Positions 6,696 through 14,907 of a stretch of 64,000 bases of DNA are shown here, piece after piece (the first letter of the stretch is position 1; each line of letters opens with the position of its first letter). Position numbers and translations under genes: made by a program. The notes under the pieces were generated by a model. It made no database searches. It saw only the letters and a list, made by a program, of their open reading frames with translations, and was not told the origin of the DNA. The DNA is taken from the NCBI GenBank assembly GCA_046330455.1, contig JAXLSU010000013.1, positions 1-64,000 on the forward strand. Reading direction: 5' to 3'. This DNA is from CAVQXR01 sp046330455 (lineage in GTDB: Bacteria; Actinomycetota; Thermoleophilia; Gaiellales; Gaiellaceae).

Positions 6696-9170
6696 ATGAG
6701 CGTGACGAACTTCGATCAGCTGTTCGAGGCCGCAACAGGCGCGCAGCCGTACCCGTGGCAGCGAGCGCTCGCGGCCGGAGAATCAGTGCCTTCGCGAGTC
6801 GCCGTGCCCACGGGTCTCGGGAAGACAGCCGGGGTCGTCCTCGGTTGGCTCTGGCGCCGGCGTTTCGCAAATGAGAAAGCGAGACAAGACACGCCCCGCC
6901 GCCTCGTCTACTGCCTTCCTATGCGTGTCCTGGTCGAACAGACTCGGGATAGCACCGTTCTTTGGCTCGACCGCCTCGGCATGATCGGGGGAGTCGTAAG
7001 CACCGAGGGCGATGGCGCCGTAGAGCGAGTGGACGGATACGCTCCCTCGTGGGAGGATCCCGAGAGAATCGCCGTCTCGGTCCTCATGGGGGGTGAGGAG
7101 GATGGCGGCTGGGACCTCTATCCCGAGCGCGACGCGATCCTCATCGGAACGCAGGACATGCTCCTGTCACGCGCACTCAACCGCGGGTACGGGATGAGCA
7201 GGTATCGGTGGCCGATGCACTTCGGGCTCCTCAACAACGATTGCCTCTGGGTCGCCGACGAGGTTCAGCTCCTGGGTGCCGGGCTGGCGACGACGACGCA
7301 GATGCAGGCGTTCCGCCGCCTGCTTGGAACGCATCACCCGGTCCGGACGATCTGGATGAGCGCCACCATGGCTCCCGAGTGGCTCCGCACGGTCGACGTC
7401 GATCTCGCGCAGGATTCTGAAGGCTCGCTCGTGCTCTCGGAGGAGGACGGGAAGGAGGCCGAGGTCGCGAAGCGCCTCCGCGCGACGAAGCGTCTCGGGC
7501 AGGCTGCCGCCCGGCTGGATCAGCCGAAGGAGCTGGCGCAGGAGATCGTCGCAGCGCACCGGCCCGGGTCACGCACCCTCGTTGTCGTCAACACCGTGAA
7601 GCGAGCGATGGCCCTGCATGAAGCGCTCAGTCGGGCCAAGCCCGCGGCCGAGGTCGTGCTCGTGCACTCGAGGTTCCGCGCCCCTGACCGGAAGCGCGTT
7701 GTGGAGTCCCTCCTCGCGGAGCCGGGTCCAGCCGGAACCATCGTCGTTTCCACCCAGGTAGTCGAAGCCGGCGTGGACCTGTCGTCGGCGACGCTCTTCA
7801 CCGAGTTGGCGCCCTGGGCATCGCTCGTGCAGCGGTTCGGACGCTGTAACCGAGCGGGCGAGTACGGCGATGCAGCAGTCCAGTGGATCGATCTGCCAGG
7901 CCAGGCGCCAACCGAATCCCCCGAGCGGTACGAGAAGCGACTCACAGCCGAGGCGAAACCCTACGAGCTGCAGGCGCTGCACGATGCTCGCGCCGTGCTC
8001 GAACGCTGCGCGGACGTCGGACCCGCAAGCCTTCCCGATACCATGCTCGACTTCGCGCACGGGCAGATTGTCAGGAGGCGCGACCTCGTCGAGCTGTTCG
8101 ACACGACTCCTGACCTTGCCGGCTCCGACGTCGACGTGTCGCGCTTCATCCGCGAGACGGATGACACCGACGTCCAGGTGTTCTGGCGGGATGTACCCCG
8201 CGGCGGCGGGCCGTCCCATGATGAGCCCCTGCCCCGGCGTGACGAGCTCTGCGCGGCTCCGATCTCCGATCTGCGGGAACTGGTCAGGAAGAAGGCGCGC
8301 ATGTGGAGCTGGGACTCCCTCGAGGAGAGCTGGCGCCCGGTCACGCAGCAAGCCCCGGTCCATCCCGGGCTCACGATCATGCTCGACGCGGCCGACGGGC
8401 GCTACACGGAGAACGAAGGCTGGAAGCCGAGCTCGAGGCGACCGGTCCCGGTGCTCATCGCCGACGCCCCCGCGATCGACTCCCGCTACGGGCGTGATCC
8501 GACCAGCGTGCGGACGAGGACAACGCTCGTCGAGCACACCGATCGCGTCGTCGCCGAGGTCGAACGGCTCGTCGAGGCCTGCCGGATCGAGCCTCCTTGG
8601 CGCGAGGCACTGCTCGAGGCTGCGCGGTGGCACGACGTCGGCAAGGCGCACCCCGTGTTCCAGCGCACGATGTACGGACACCCCCCAAAGGACGGCGAGG
8701 TCATCCTCGGTAAGACCGACCGCCGCGACTTCCGCTACTACCGCGACGTGGCAGGCAAGGAGACGCCCGTCCCGTTTCGGCACGAGCTCGTCTCGGGCCT
8801 GCTCGCACTCCAGCACGGCAAGGCCAACCTCGTCGCCTATCTCGCGGCGGTTCATCACGGAAAGGTTCGGCTCTCGATTCGGTCGCTCCCGCGCGAACCG
8901 CGGCCTCCCGAGGCGGACCGGCGCTTCGCCCGCGGCGTCTGGGACGGCGACCTGGTTCCTGACGTGGAGCTCGGCGGTGGCATCGCCGTTCCTGCGACAA
9001 CGATCGATCTGTCCTACATGGAGCTGGGTGAAGCGAACGGTCGTGGCCCGAGCTGGCTGGCGCGCACCCTCGCTCTGCGTGACGATCCCGGCCTCGGCCC
9101 GTTCCGGCTCGGCTTCCTCGAGATGATCATGAAGGCTGCAGACGAACGTGCGAGCGGTGGCGCGTCGTGA
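6696..9170 (+). CDS. cas3: Type I-G CRISPR helicase-nuclease Cas3, HD domain at the C-terminus
   Basis: ATP-dependent 3'-5' helicase and single-strand nuclease that destroys target DNA recruited by the Cascade complex. In the 824-residue product the helicase comes first: Walker A PTGLGKTA (K43), motif II DEVQ (D188-E189) in place of the usual DEAH/DExH, motif III SAT in MSATM, VVSTQVVEAGVDLS and motif VI QRFGRCNR. The HD nuclease follows: RWHDVGKAH (H646-D647), FRHELVSG and AVHHG. This reversed order is characteristic of subtype I-G (formerly I-U). Its stop overlaps the GTG of csx17 (GTGA). Start ATG 6696 lies directly before the conserved FDQLFEAATG...PYPWQ region. Confidence 0.95.
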   Translation: MSVTNFDQLFEAATGAQPYPWQRALAAGESVPSRVAVPTGLGKTAGVVLGWLWRRRFANEKARQDTPRRLVYCLPMRVLVEQTRDSTVLWLDRLGMIGGVVSTEGDGAVERVDGYAPSWEDPERIAVSVLMGGEEDGGWDLYPERDAILIGTQDMLLSRALNRGYGMSRYRWPMHFGLLNNDCLWVADEVQLLGAGLATTTQMQAFRRLLGTHHPVRTIWMSATMAPEWLRTVDVDLAQDSEGSLVLSEEDGKEAEVAKRLRATKRLGQAAARLDQPKELAQEIVAAHRPGSRTLVVVNTVKRAMALHEALSRAKPAAEVVLVHSRFRAPDRKRVVESLLAEPGPAGTIVVSTQVVEAGVDLSSATLFTELAPWASLVQRFGRCNRAGEYGDAAVQWIDLPGQAPTESPERYEKRLTAEAKPYELQALHDARAVLERCADVGPASLPDTMLDFAHGQIVRRRDLVELFDTTPDLAGSDVDVSRFIRETDDTDVQVFWRDVPRGGGPSHDEPLPRRDELCAAPISDLRELVRKKARMWSWDSLEESWRPVTQQAPVHPGLTIMLDAADGRYTENEGWKPSSRRPVPVLIADAPAIDSRYGRDPTSVRTRTTLVEHTDRVVAEVERLVEACRIEPPWREALLEAARWHDVGKAHPVFQRTMYGHPPKDGEVILGKTDRRDFRYYRDVAGKETPVPFRHELVSGLLALQHGKANLVAYLAAVHHGKVRLSIRSLPREPRPPEADRRFARGVWDGDLVPDVELGGGIAVPATTIDLSYMELGEANGRGPSWLARTLALRDDPGLGPFRLGFLEMIMKAADERASGGAS

Positions 9171-11431
9171 GCTGTCTCGTGCTTCCCGCGTGCCGCCCAG
9201 AACCCCTGGCCAGCTACCTCAAGTCCCTCGCAGTGCTCCGGCTTGTCGCGGAGCAGAAGGATCCAGACGCACGCGGCTTCTGGAAAGGCGATGTCTTTCA
9301 CCTCGATTCGCGGCTCACCGAGGATGGGCTCGTCCGCTTCTTCCTCGAGGAGTACGAACCGACGCCGATCGTCGCGCCGTGGAACGGCGGCAGCGGGTTC
9401 TACGAGGGAGATCAGATGGATGGCATCGACAGCATCGCCGCCACCGACCAGCCGCGCTTCGCTCTCTATCGCGAGACCATCGAGCTCATTCGCGCCTGGG
9501 AGGAGCTCCCCCCGCGACCCGAGACCAACGAAGGTCTTGCGAGGCGGCTCGAGGCCGAGGCGTCGCGCAAGACGGGTAAACAGCGTCAGGTGTGGCTCGA
9601 GAGTGCGCGGTCGATTCGTCGAGGCACGTCTGCGGACGGTGTCGCGAAGGCGCGCACCAAGGCCAACGAAGCATGGCGATCGCGAAGGAAGGCCGAGATC
9701 GTACGGGTCTGTCGATCGCGGCTCCCCGACGGCGCCGTCGACTGGCTTGACGCCGTGATCGCCCTTGCAGCGGACGGAACCATGCGTTTCCCCCCGCTTC
9801 TCGGCTCGGGAGGAAACGAGGGCCGCCTCGACTACACGAACGGCTTCATGCGCCGCGTCGGGAAGCTCCTGGTCGAGCCAGATGGTCGCACCGAGAGCCT
9901 GCTTCGGAACGCGCTGTTCGAAGAAGGCACCCTGGGCCTCACGGCGGAGTCGGTCGGACAACACGATCCGGGTCACGCCGGCGGCTTCAACCAAGGGCCG
10001 GGCATCGAGCACAAGTCGGTCCCGACAAACTCGTGGAACTTCATGCTCGCAATGGAAGGGACTATCTCCTGGACATCCGCCATTTCCCGTCGCTCGACGA
10101 CTTCGGGGGCGAGCGCCCCGTTTACGGTACGAGCCCGGGCAGTCGGCTTCACATCGGCCTCGAGGGACGATGCCGGGAAGGCGCGAGCTGAGGTGTGGAC
10201 GCCGCTCTGGCGTCATCCCGTCGCGTATCGCGAGCTAAAGGCCTTTCTCGGCGAGGGTCGCGCGGAGGTCGGCGGCCGGCCTGCGAGAGACGCCCTGGAG
10301 TTCGCGCAGGCAGCGGCGTCGCTCGGCGTCGACCGGGGGATCTCCGAGTTCGTCCGTTACGGGCTGCTCAAGCGGCGTGGAGACAACTACGTGGCCCTTC
10401 CGGCGGGCCGATTCGCCGTGACCGCACGCAGCGAGGCTGACCTCGTGCGCCAGCTCGACCCGCTGCTGCAGCGCCTCGATGCGTTTCTCCGACAGTTTCG
10501 GCCCGGCGAGCCGCCACCACGGCTTGCCTCCCACCGGCGGGCTATCGATGAGCGGATTCACCACGCGCTGGCGCGTGGTGGACAAAGCTCCATCAAGAGC
10601 CTCCTCGCTTCACTCGGTCGTATCGAGCGACTGCTTGCGGAGCGCGACCGTTCCAAGGACCCCAGGCTGTCCCGACCTCTCGGCGGCCTGCGCCCGGACT
10701 GGCTGCCCGGTGCGGCCGATGGGAGCGCAGAGGTCCGGATCGCGGCCGCACTCGCGTCGATCAGACCCACCGGGAAGGTGGGCCCGCTGCGGGCGAACGT
10801 GAGCCCGGTCGATCCCTCGAGGACGTTCCAATGGGCTGACGGTAGGCGGCAGGTCGCATGGCGCGGCAGCTCCCTTGCCGAACGGCTCGCCGGAGCGCTC
10901 GCGCGGCGCATACTGGACGCCGGACGGCTCGACTGCCCGTACAACCCCGTCGCCGGGAGCCTTCCTCTGGCGCTCGACGACGTGGCCACATTCCTCGAGG
11001 GCAACGTCGATGAGGGACTCCTCGAAGACCTCATGTTCGGCTTCACGCTCCTCGACTGGCATGACTGGAAGGCCGTGCGGACGGCGCGCGACCGGCTACG
11101 CGAGCCGGACGTATCGACCGCAGGAGATCTCCCACCCACCTCGTACTGCCTGCTCAAGCTCCTCTTCCTGCCGGGACCGCTACGCATCGGAGACGCCGAG
11201 ATCGACGTCCGACCCGAGCCGGCAATCGTCCCTTTGCTCCTCACCGATCGCGTCGGCGATGCCTGCCGCATCGCTCGACGTCGCCTTTTCGCCGCGGGCC
11301 TGCTACCCGTCACAGCAGAGTTCCCCGATGGCGAGGACGGGGCACGCCTGGCTGCAGCGCTGTTGCTTCCCATTCACAGTTCCCACTCCATCGCACGTAG
11401 AGCTCTTGTCGAACGTACGTCGCTCGCCTGA
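9167..11431 (+). CDS. csx17: Type I-G CRISPR protein Csx17 (large-subunit, Cas8-like)
   Basis: The 754-residue product begins with the Csx17 hallmark: PACRPEPLASYLKSLAVLRLV, then PTPIVAPWNGGSGFY (about residues 66-80). Csx17 is the subtype I-G candidate for the large Cascade subunit (Cas8), presumed to recognise the PAM and anchor the complex on target DNA. No enzymatic motif is visible, as expected. The GTG start at 9167 overlaps the cas3 stop by 4 bases, so the two are translationally coupled; csb1 follows after 21 bases. Assignment rests on the N-terminal signature and the neighbours cas3, csb1 and csb2; the exact molecular role is by analogy to other type I systems. Confidence 0.93.
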   Translation: MSCLVLPACRPEPLASYLKSLAVLRLVAEQKDPDARGFWKGDVFHLDSRLTEDGLVRFFLEEYEPTPIVAPWNGGSGFYEGDQMDGIDSIAATDQPRFALYRETIELIRAWEELPPRPETNEGLARRLEAEASRKTGKQRQVWLESARSIRRGTSADGVAKARTKANEAWRSRRKAEIVRVCRSRLPDGAVDWLDAVIALAADGTMRFPPLLGSGGNEGRLDYTNGFMRRVGKLLVEPDGRTESLLRNALFEEGTLGLTAESVGQHDPGHAGGFNQGPGIEHKSVPTNSWNFMLAMEGTISWTSAISRRSTTSGASAPFTVRARAVGFTSASRDDAGKARAEVWTPLWRHPVAYRELKAFLGEGRAEVGGRPARDALEFAQAAASLGVDRGISEFVRYGLLKRRGDNYVALPAGRFAVTARSEADLVRQLDPLLQRLDAFLRQFRPGEPPPRLASHRRAIDERIHHALARGGQSSIKSLLASLGRIERLLAERDRSKDPRLSRPLGGLRPDWLPGAADGSAEVRIAAALASIRPTGKVGPLRANVSPVDPSRTFQWADGRRQVAWRGSSLAERLAGALARRILDAGRLDCPYNPVAGSLPLALDDVATFLEGNVDEGLLEDLMFGFTLLDWHDWKAVRTARDRLREPDVSTAGDLPPTSYCLLKLLFLPGPLRIGDAEIDVRPEPAIVPLLLTDRVGDACRIARRRLFAAGLLPVTAEFPDGEDGARLAAALLLPIHSSHSIARRALVERTSLA

Positions 11432-11452
11432 CTGACCAGCAAGGAGGACTCG

Positions 11453-12508
11453 ATGTTCGAAAAGCTTGAAAGCGAGCCCCGAATCCTGCTGGAGGTCGCC
11501 CTCAGGCCCGTCCAGGGTGACCGCTTCCAGCCGACGGGATTCGCCGACCTCGGCGCTGCCGACTACGTGCGGCCCGACGGAACCCGGATGCTGCTCGTCG
11601 AATCTGCGCAGTCCGTCGCCAACCGCCTCGAGGCAACATGCCTTTCGGGCGCGGGGCCGCGCATCGCCGAGGAGCTCGATGGGCTCCCGTACATCCTCGT
11701 GCGTCTGAACGGCGCAGCGGACGCCGAGACGAGCTCACTTGTCGAGGCCCACCGGATCAACTCGCCCTACATCATCAGCGACAAGGCTTTCAGCGCCCTG
11801 TTTGCGGAGAAGACCGCCTACAAGAAGGGCGGGCTCCTCGACTGGCGGAGGATCGCAGCGACGTTCATGTCCTTCGATCCGAACTCGCTGCTCCACGGAG
11901 TGTTCATGGCGAACTTCGAGGACGGCAGAATCCGGATTCCCCGAGCCTTGAGTGGGTTCGTCGAGGCGGAAGACGTGCGAGAGGCGGCCTCGGGCGGGGT
12001 CAAGAACAACCCGCTCGACCCGACAGGCTCCATCCGTGCGGTCGGGTTTGACAAGGACGTGTACGGAAACGTCCCCTACCACCGCACGGAGTACACCGCG
12101 GGCAGCATCAAGGCCTACTTCAACTTCGACCTGGCACTGCTCTCTGGCCTCGGTCTTCCCGAGGAGGCTCGCCGGCTTCTCGTCGCGCTCGGCCTGTACA
12201 AGGTCCGCCGCTTCCTTTCGACCGGCCTCCGTCTCCGGACGGCCTGCGATCTGGAGCCGGTCGACGGCATCGTCGTCAGGAGACCGGCGACCTTCGAGGT
12301 GCCCGAGAAAGAGGAGCTGCTGGCAGCGATCCAGAACGGGATCAGGGCATGCGGCGAGAACGACCTCTTCGCCGATCCGCGAGTCACGGAGATCCACGCC
12401 GCGGTCGTTGAGAAGAAGAAGAACAAGGAAGAGGCCGTGGGGTCTGATGGAGAGCCGGCGGAGGAAGCCGGCAACACCGAGGACGACCCGGCCAGCGGCG
12501 AGGACTGA
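11453..12508 (+). CDS. csb1: Type I-G RAMP protein Csb1 (Cas7, crRNA backbone)
   Basis: Csb1 (GSU0053 family) is the Cas7-type subunit that polymerises along the crRNA spacer. The 351-residue product shows the family pattern FQPTGFADLGAADYVRPDG followed by LVESAQSVANRLE (about residues 23-60), and a C-terminal charged, Lys/Glu-rich tail (about residues 320-351) that looks disordered. It has a strong ribosome-binding site, AAGGAGG, 8 bases before ATG 11453, in contrast to the coupled genes around it, which fits a need for many copies per complex. csb2 begins 7 bases after its stop. Confidence 0.94.
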   Translation: MFEKLESEPRILLEVALRPVQGDRFQPTGFADLGAADYVRPDGTRMLLVESAQSVANRLEATCLSGAGPRIAEELDGLPYILVRLNGAADAETSSLVEAHRINSPYIISDKAFSALFAEKTAYKKGGLLDWRRIAATFMSFDPNSLLHGVFMANFEDGRIRIPRALSGFVEAEDVREAASGGVKNNPLDPTGSIRAVGFDKDVYGNVPYHRTEYTAGSIKAYFNFDLALLSGLGLPEEARRLLVALGLYKVRRFLSTGLRLRTACDLEPVDGIVVRRPATFEVPEKEELLAAIQNGIRACGENDLFADPRVTEIHAAVVEKKKNKEEAVGSDGEPAEEAGNTEDDPASGED

Positions 12509-12515
12509 TCGGACG

Positions 12516-13973
12516 ATGCTCGTCCTCGAGCTTCGCTTTCCGTCAGGTCGCTACCACGCGACCCCGTGGGGTCGGCACGTGAACGAGGGCGTGCCCGAGT
12601 GGCCGCCGTCGCCGTACCGACTCGTTCGCGCGCTCTACGACACCTGGCGACGAAAGCTGCCCGACTGGCCTGAGGACGAAGTGGCTGGCATCCTCGGCGC
12701 CCTCGCTTCAGCTCCTCCAGTGTTCCAGCTCCCCGCTTCAGCCGCGTCGCACACCCGGTCGTTCCTGAGCAAGAACACGAAGGTCGAGACGGACCGCACG
12801 CTGATCTTCGACGCGTTCGTCACTCTCCGACCGAGCGACAGCCTGCTGATCGGCTGGCCGAACGTCCGGCTCGACAGCGATGACGAGAGACGGCTCTCGC
12901 AGCTCCTGCTCCTCCTCAACTACCTCGGGCGCTCCGAGTCCTGGGTCGAGGCCAGCGTCCGAGAACCGTGCACTCCCGACTGGAACTGCTTGCCCGCAAA
13001 TGGAGCCACCCGCGCCGATGGCCAGGAGATCGTTCCCGTCGCCTGCCCGATTCCCGTCGCAGACTACAAACCCGACCCCGTCAAACCCAAGGCCAAGCGC
13101 CGGCCGGGCGCCGCCACATGGATGGACGCACTCGCCTGGTCGACTGGGGACATCTTCAAGTCCACGCGCAGCGATCCGCCAGCGCTCCGGCACGTGCCGT
13201 ACCTGCGACCGTCCAACTGCTTCGACGTACCGATGGTTGCGGCCGCAACGCGGCGGGAGCCCGTGATTCACGGAGTGCTGTTCGCCCTCGAGAGCAAGGT
13301 GCTCCCGCCGGTGACCTCGACGCTCGAGGTTGCCGAGCGGGTCCGGCGGAAGCTGATGGGAATCCACCGGCGGATCGTCGGCAACCCAGCGCTCGTCTCG
13401 CCCCGATTCAGCGGCAAGAGCCCGGATGGACGACCGCTCGCGGGTCACCGCCACGTCTACCTTCTCCCGCTCGACAGCGACGCGGACGGGCGGCTCGACC
13501 ACCTGCTCGCCGTGTGCCGAGAACCCTTCGACCGAAGCGAGCGCACCGCCCTCGATCGCCTCGAGAGGGTCTGGCAGGTCGGCGGTCGGCCGGACATCCG
13601 CCTCTTCCCGCTCCAGTGGGGCACTCGCGCGGATCTGTGTCCACCTCGCCGGGTGTTCAGGAGCGCGACGCCCTTCCTCCCGCCGCGCCACCACAAGCGG
13701 AGTCGCGGGCCGCTATCCGATTGGCTTCTGAGCGAGATCCGGCGAGAGGCCATCAACCATGGTCTTCCTCATCCGACCCGGGCCACGCCGACCGAACGTC
13801 TCGTCTGCGGTGGGCGATCGGTTCGGTGGATCGAGTTCCGGCGTAACCGTAAAGACGAGCCCGCTTCCCTCGGCTACGGGTTCGAGCTCGAGTTCGCCGA
13901 GCCCGTAGTCGGTCCGGTCGCCCTTGGCCGCAACTCCCACTTCGGCATGGGGCTGTTCCTCCCAGCAACGTGA
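12516..13973 (+). CDS. csb2: Type I-G RAMP protein Csb2 (Cas5-Cas6 fusion)
   Basis: Csb2 (GSU0054 family) combines Cas5-like and Cas6-like RAMP folds and is expected to bind the crRNA 5' handle and to cut the pre-crRNA. The 485-residue product starts MLVLELRFPSGRYHATPWG, continues with WPPSPYRLVRALYDTW (about residues 28-43) and ends with a glycine-rich RAMP loop, GRNSHFGMGLF (about residues 471-481). A longer upstream frame back to 11952 overlaps csb1 and is a shadow. Which His or other residue does the cutting is not clear from sequence. It closes the effector block; the next gene begins 162 bases later. Confidence 0.93.
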   Translation: MLVLELRFPSGRYHATPWGRHVNEGVPEWPPSPYRLVRALYDTWRRKLPDWPEDEVAGILGALASAPPVFQLPASAASHTRSFLSKNTKVETDRTLIFDAFVTLRPSDSLLIGWPNVRLDSDDERRLSQLLLLLNYLGRSESWVEASVREPCTPDWNCLPANGATRADGQEIVPVACPIPVADYKPDPVKPKAKRRPGAATWMDALAWSTGDIFKSTRSDPPALRHVPYLRPSNCFDVPMVAAATRREPVIHGVLFALESKVLPPVTSTLEVAERVRRKLMGIHRRIVGNPALVSPRFSGKSPDGRPLAGHRHVYLLPLDSDADGRLDHLLAVCREPFDRSERTALDRLERVWQVGGRPDIRLFPLQWGTRADLCPPRRVFRSATPFLPPRHHKRSRGPLSDWLLSEIRREAINHGLPHPTRATPTERLVCGGRSVRWIEFRRNRKDEPASLGYGFELEFAEPVVGPVALGRNSHFGMGLFLPAT

Positions 13974-14122
13974 CGGCACCATGAGGTGGCGCGGACCGCT
14001 CCTCGTCGGTCGTTGCCCATCCGTGCGCTAACGAACCGGGCCCGTTGCCCCGCCGCAGATGGAATCAGCCAGTTTCGACAAGATGCTGACCCCGGCCCGG
14101 GCTTCTCTTGGTCTTCGCGCCC

Positions 14123-14128
14123 TACACT
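14123..14128 (+). promoter_or_regulatory. -10 box TACACT, leaderless-type promoter of the MNT/HEPN pair
   Basis: TACACT lies 7 bases before ATG 14136 in the 162-base gap after csb2. It suggests that the MNT/HEPN pair, and perhaps cas4-cas1 and cas2, can be transcribed separately from the effector genes. Confidence 0.45.
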
Positions 14129-14135
14129 CCTGAGC

Positions 14136-14459
14136 ATGGAGCCGATTCCCGAGCCGCTCATTCGCGAGGCTGCCACGAGGCTCGGCGAGGCTGCTCGCAA
14201 GCCGGCGCGGGTGATTCTCTTTGGCTCGTACGCCAGGGGAGAGGCTGACCCGCACAGTGATCTGGACTTCCTCGTCGTTCAGCAGAATGGGTTCAGTCAC
14301 CGGCGCGAGATCGTCCGCCTACAGGACGCTCTGAGCCCGCTCCGAGTCCCGGCCGAGGTGCTCGTCATCAGCCATGAGGAGGCGGCACAGCCGGAGCTCA
14401 CGGGCCCGGCCGTTCGCGATGCGCTCGACAAGGGTCTCGTGGTCTATGAGTCGGCCTGA
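14136..14459 (+). CDS. mntA: Minimal nucleotidyltransferase (MNT, antitoxin-type)
   Basis: A 107-residue DNA polymerase-beta-like nucleotidyltransferase. The GS-X10-DXD motif of MntA antitoxins is exact: GSYARGEADPHSDLD at about residues 29-43. Known MNT partners inactivate their HEPN toxin by adding nucleotides (polyAMPylation in characterised HepT/MntA pairs). I chose ATG 14136, preceded by a TACACT -10 box; the frame extends to 13986 but the extra residues are not conserved. Its last 14 bases overlap the HEPN gene. It is embedded between the effector (csb2) and adaptation (cas4-cas1) genes of the CRISPR locus, an unusual place. Confidence 0.85.
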   Translation: MEPIPEPLIREAATRLGEAARKPARVILFGSYARGEADPHSDLDFLVVQQNGFSHRREIVRLQDALSPLRVPAEVLVISHEEAAQPELTGPAVRDALDKGLVVYESA

Positions 14460-14835
14460 GGCGGGACGGGCACTCGCTCTCCTCCACAGGGCAGACGCCG
14501 ATCTCGCAGCCGTCCGGGCACTCGAAACCGCCGTAGCGGTTCCCGATGGGATCATCGGCTTCCACGGCCAGCAGGCCGCGGAGAAGCTGCTCAAGGCCGT
14601 CCTCAGCGCGCACGGCATCGAGTTCCCGCGGACTCACTCGCTCCGCTTCCTGCTCGACCTGCTCGCCGATCAGGGCTTGGCTCCGCCCGAGGCGCTTCAG
14701 AGCATCACCGAGCTCTATCCCTTCGGCGTTCAGCTTCGGTACGAGGCGCCGCTCGACGAGGAGCCCCTCGACCGCGCTGCTGTGCGGAAGCAGCTCGACG
14801 ATCTCCGCGCCTGGGCTTCGGCTCAGATCGGGTAA
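14446..14835 (+). CDS. HEPN-domain protein (toxin-type partner of the MNT protein)
   Basis: A 129-residue HEPN-domain protein of the PF05168 type: HGQQAAEKLLKAVLSAHGIEFPRTHSLRFLL (positions about 40-70; key blocks QAAEKLLKA and RTHSL) and a late LRYEAP. HEPN proteins of toxin-antitoxin systems are RNases with an R-X4-6-H motif; in the C-terminal helix where this normally sits I do not see it (only an R-X5-H, RALALLH, at the extreme N-terminus). So it may be a non-canonical or inactive version, or act as a partner for the nucleotidyltransferase. ATG 14446 overlaps the MNT gene by 14 bases, so the pair is coupled. cas4-cas1 begins 72 bases downstream. Confidence 0.8.
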   Translation: MSRPEAGRALALLHRADADLAAVRALETAVAVPDGIIGFHGQQAAEKLLKAVLSAHGIEFPRTHSLRFLLDLLADQGLAPPEALQSITELYPFGVQLRYEAPLDEEPLDRAAVRKQLDDLRAWASAQIG

Positions 14836-14907
14836 CCGGACATCGCTCACGCCCGCGGCTCGACCCTCCTGCTTCGGGACGCCGCCTTCCGTGCCGATAC
14901 CCGATAT

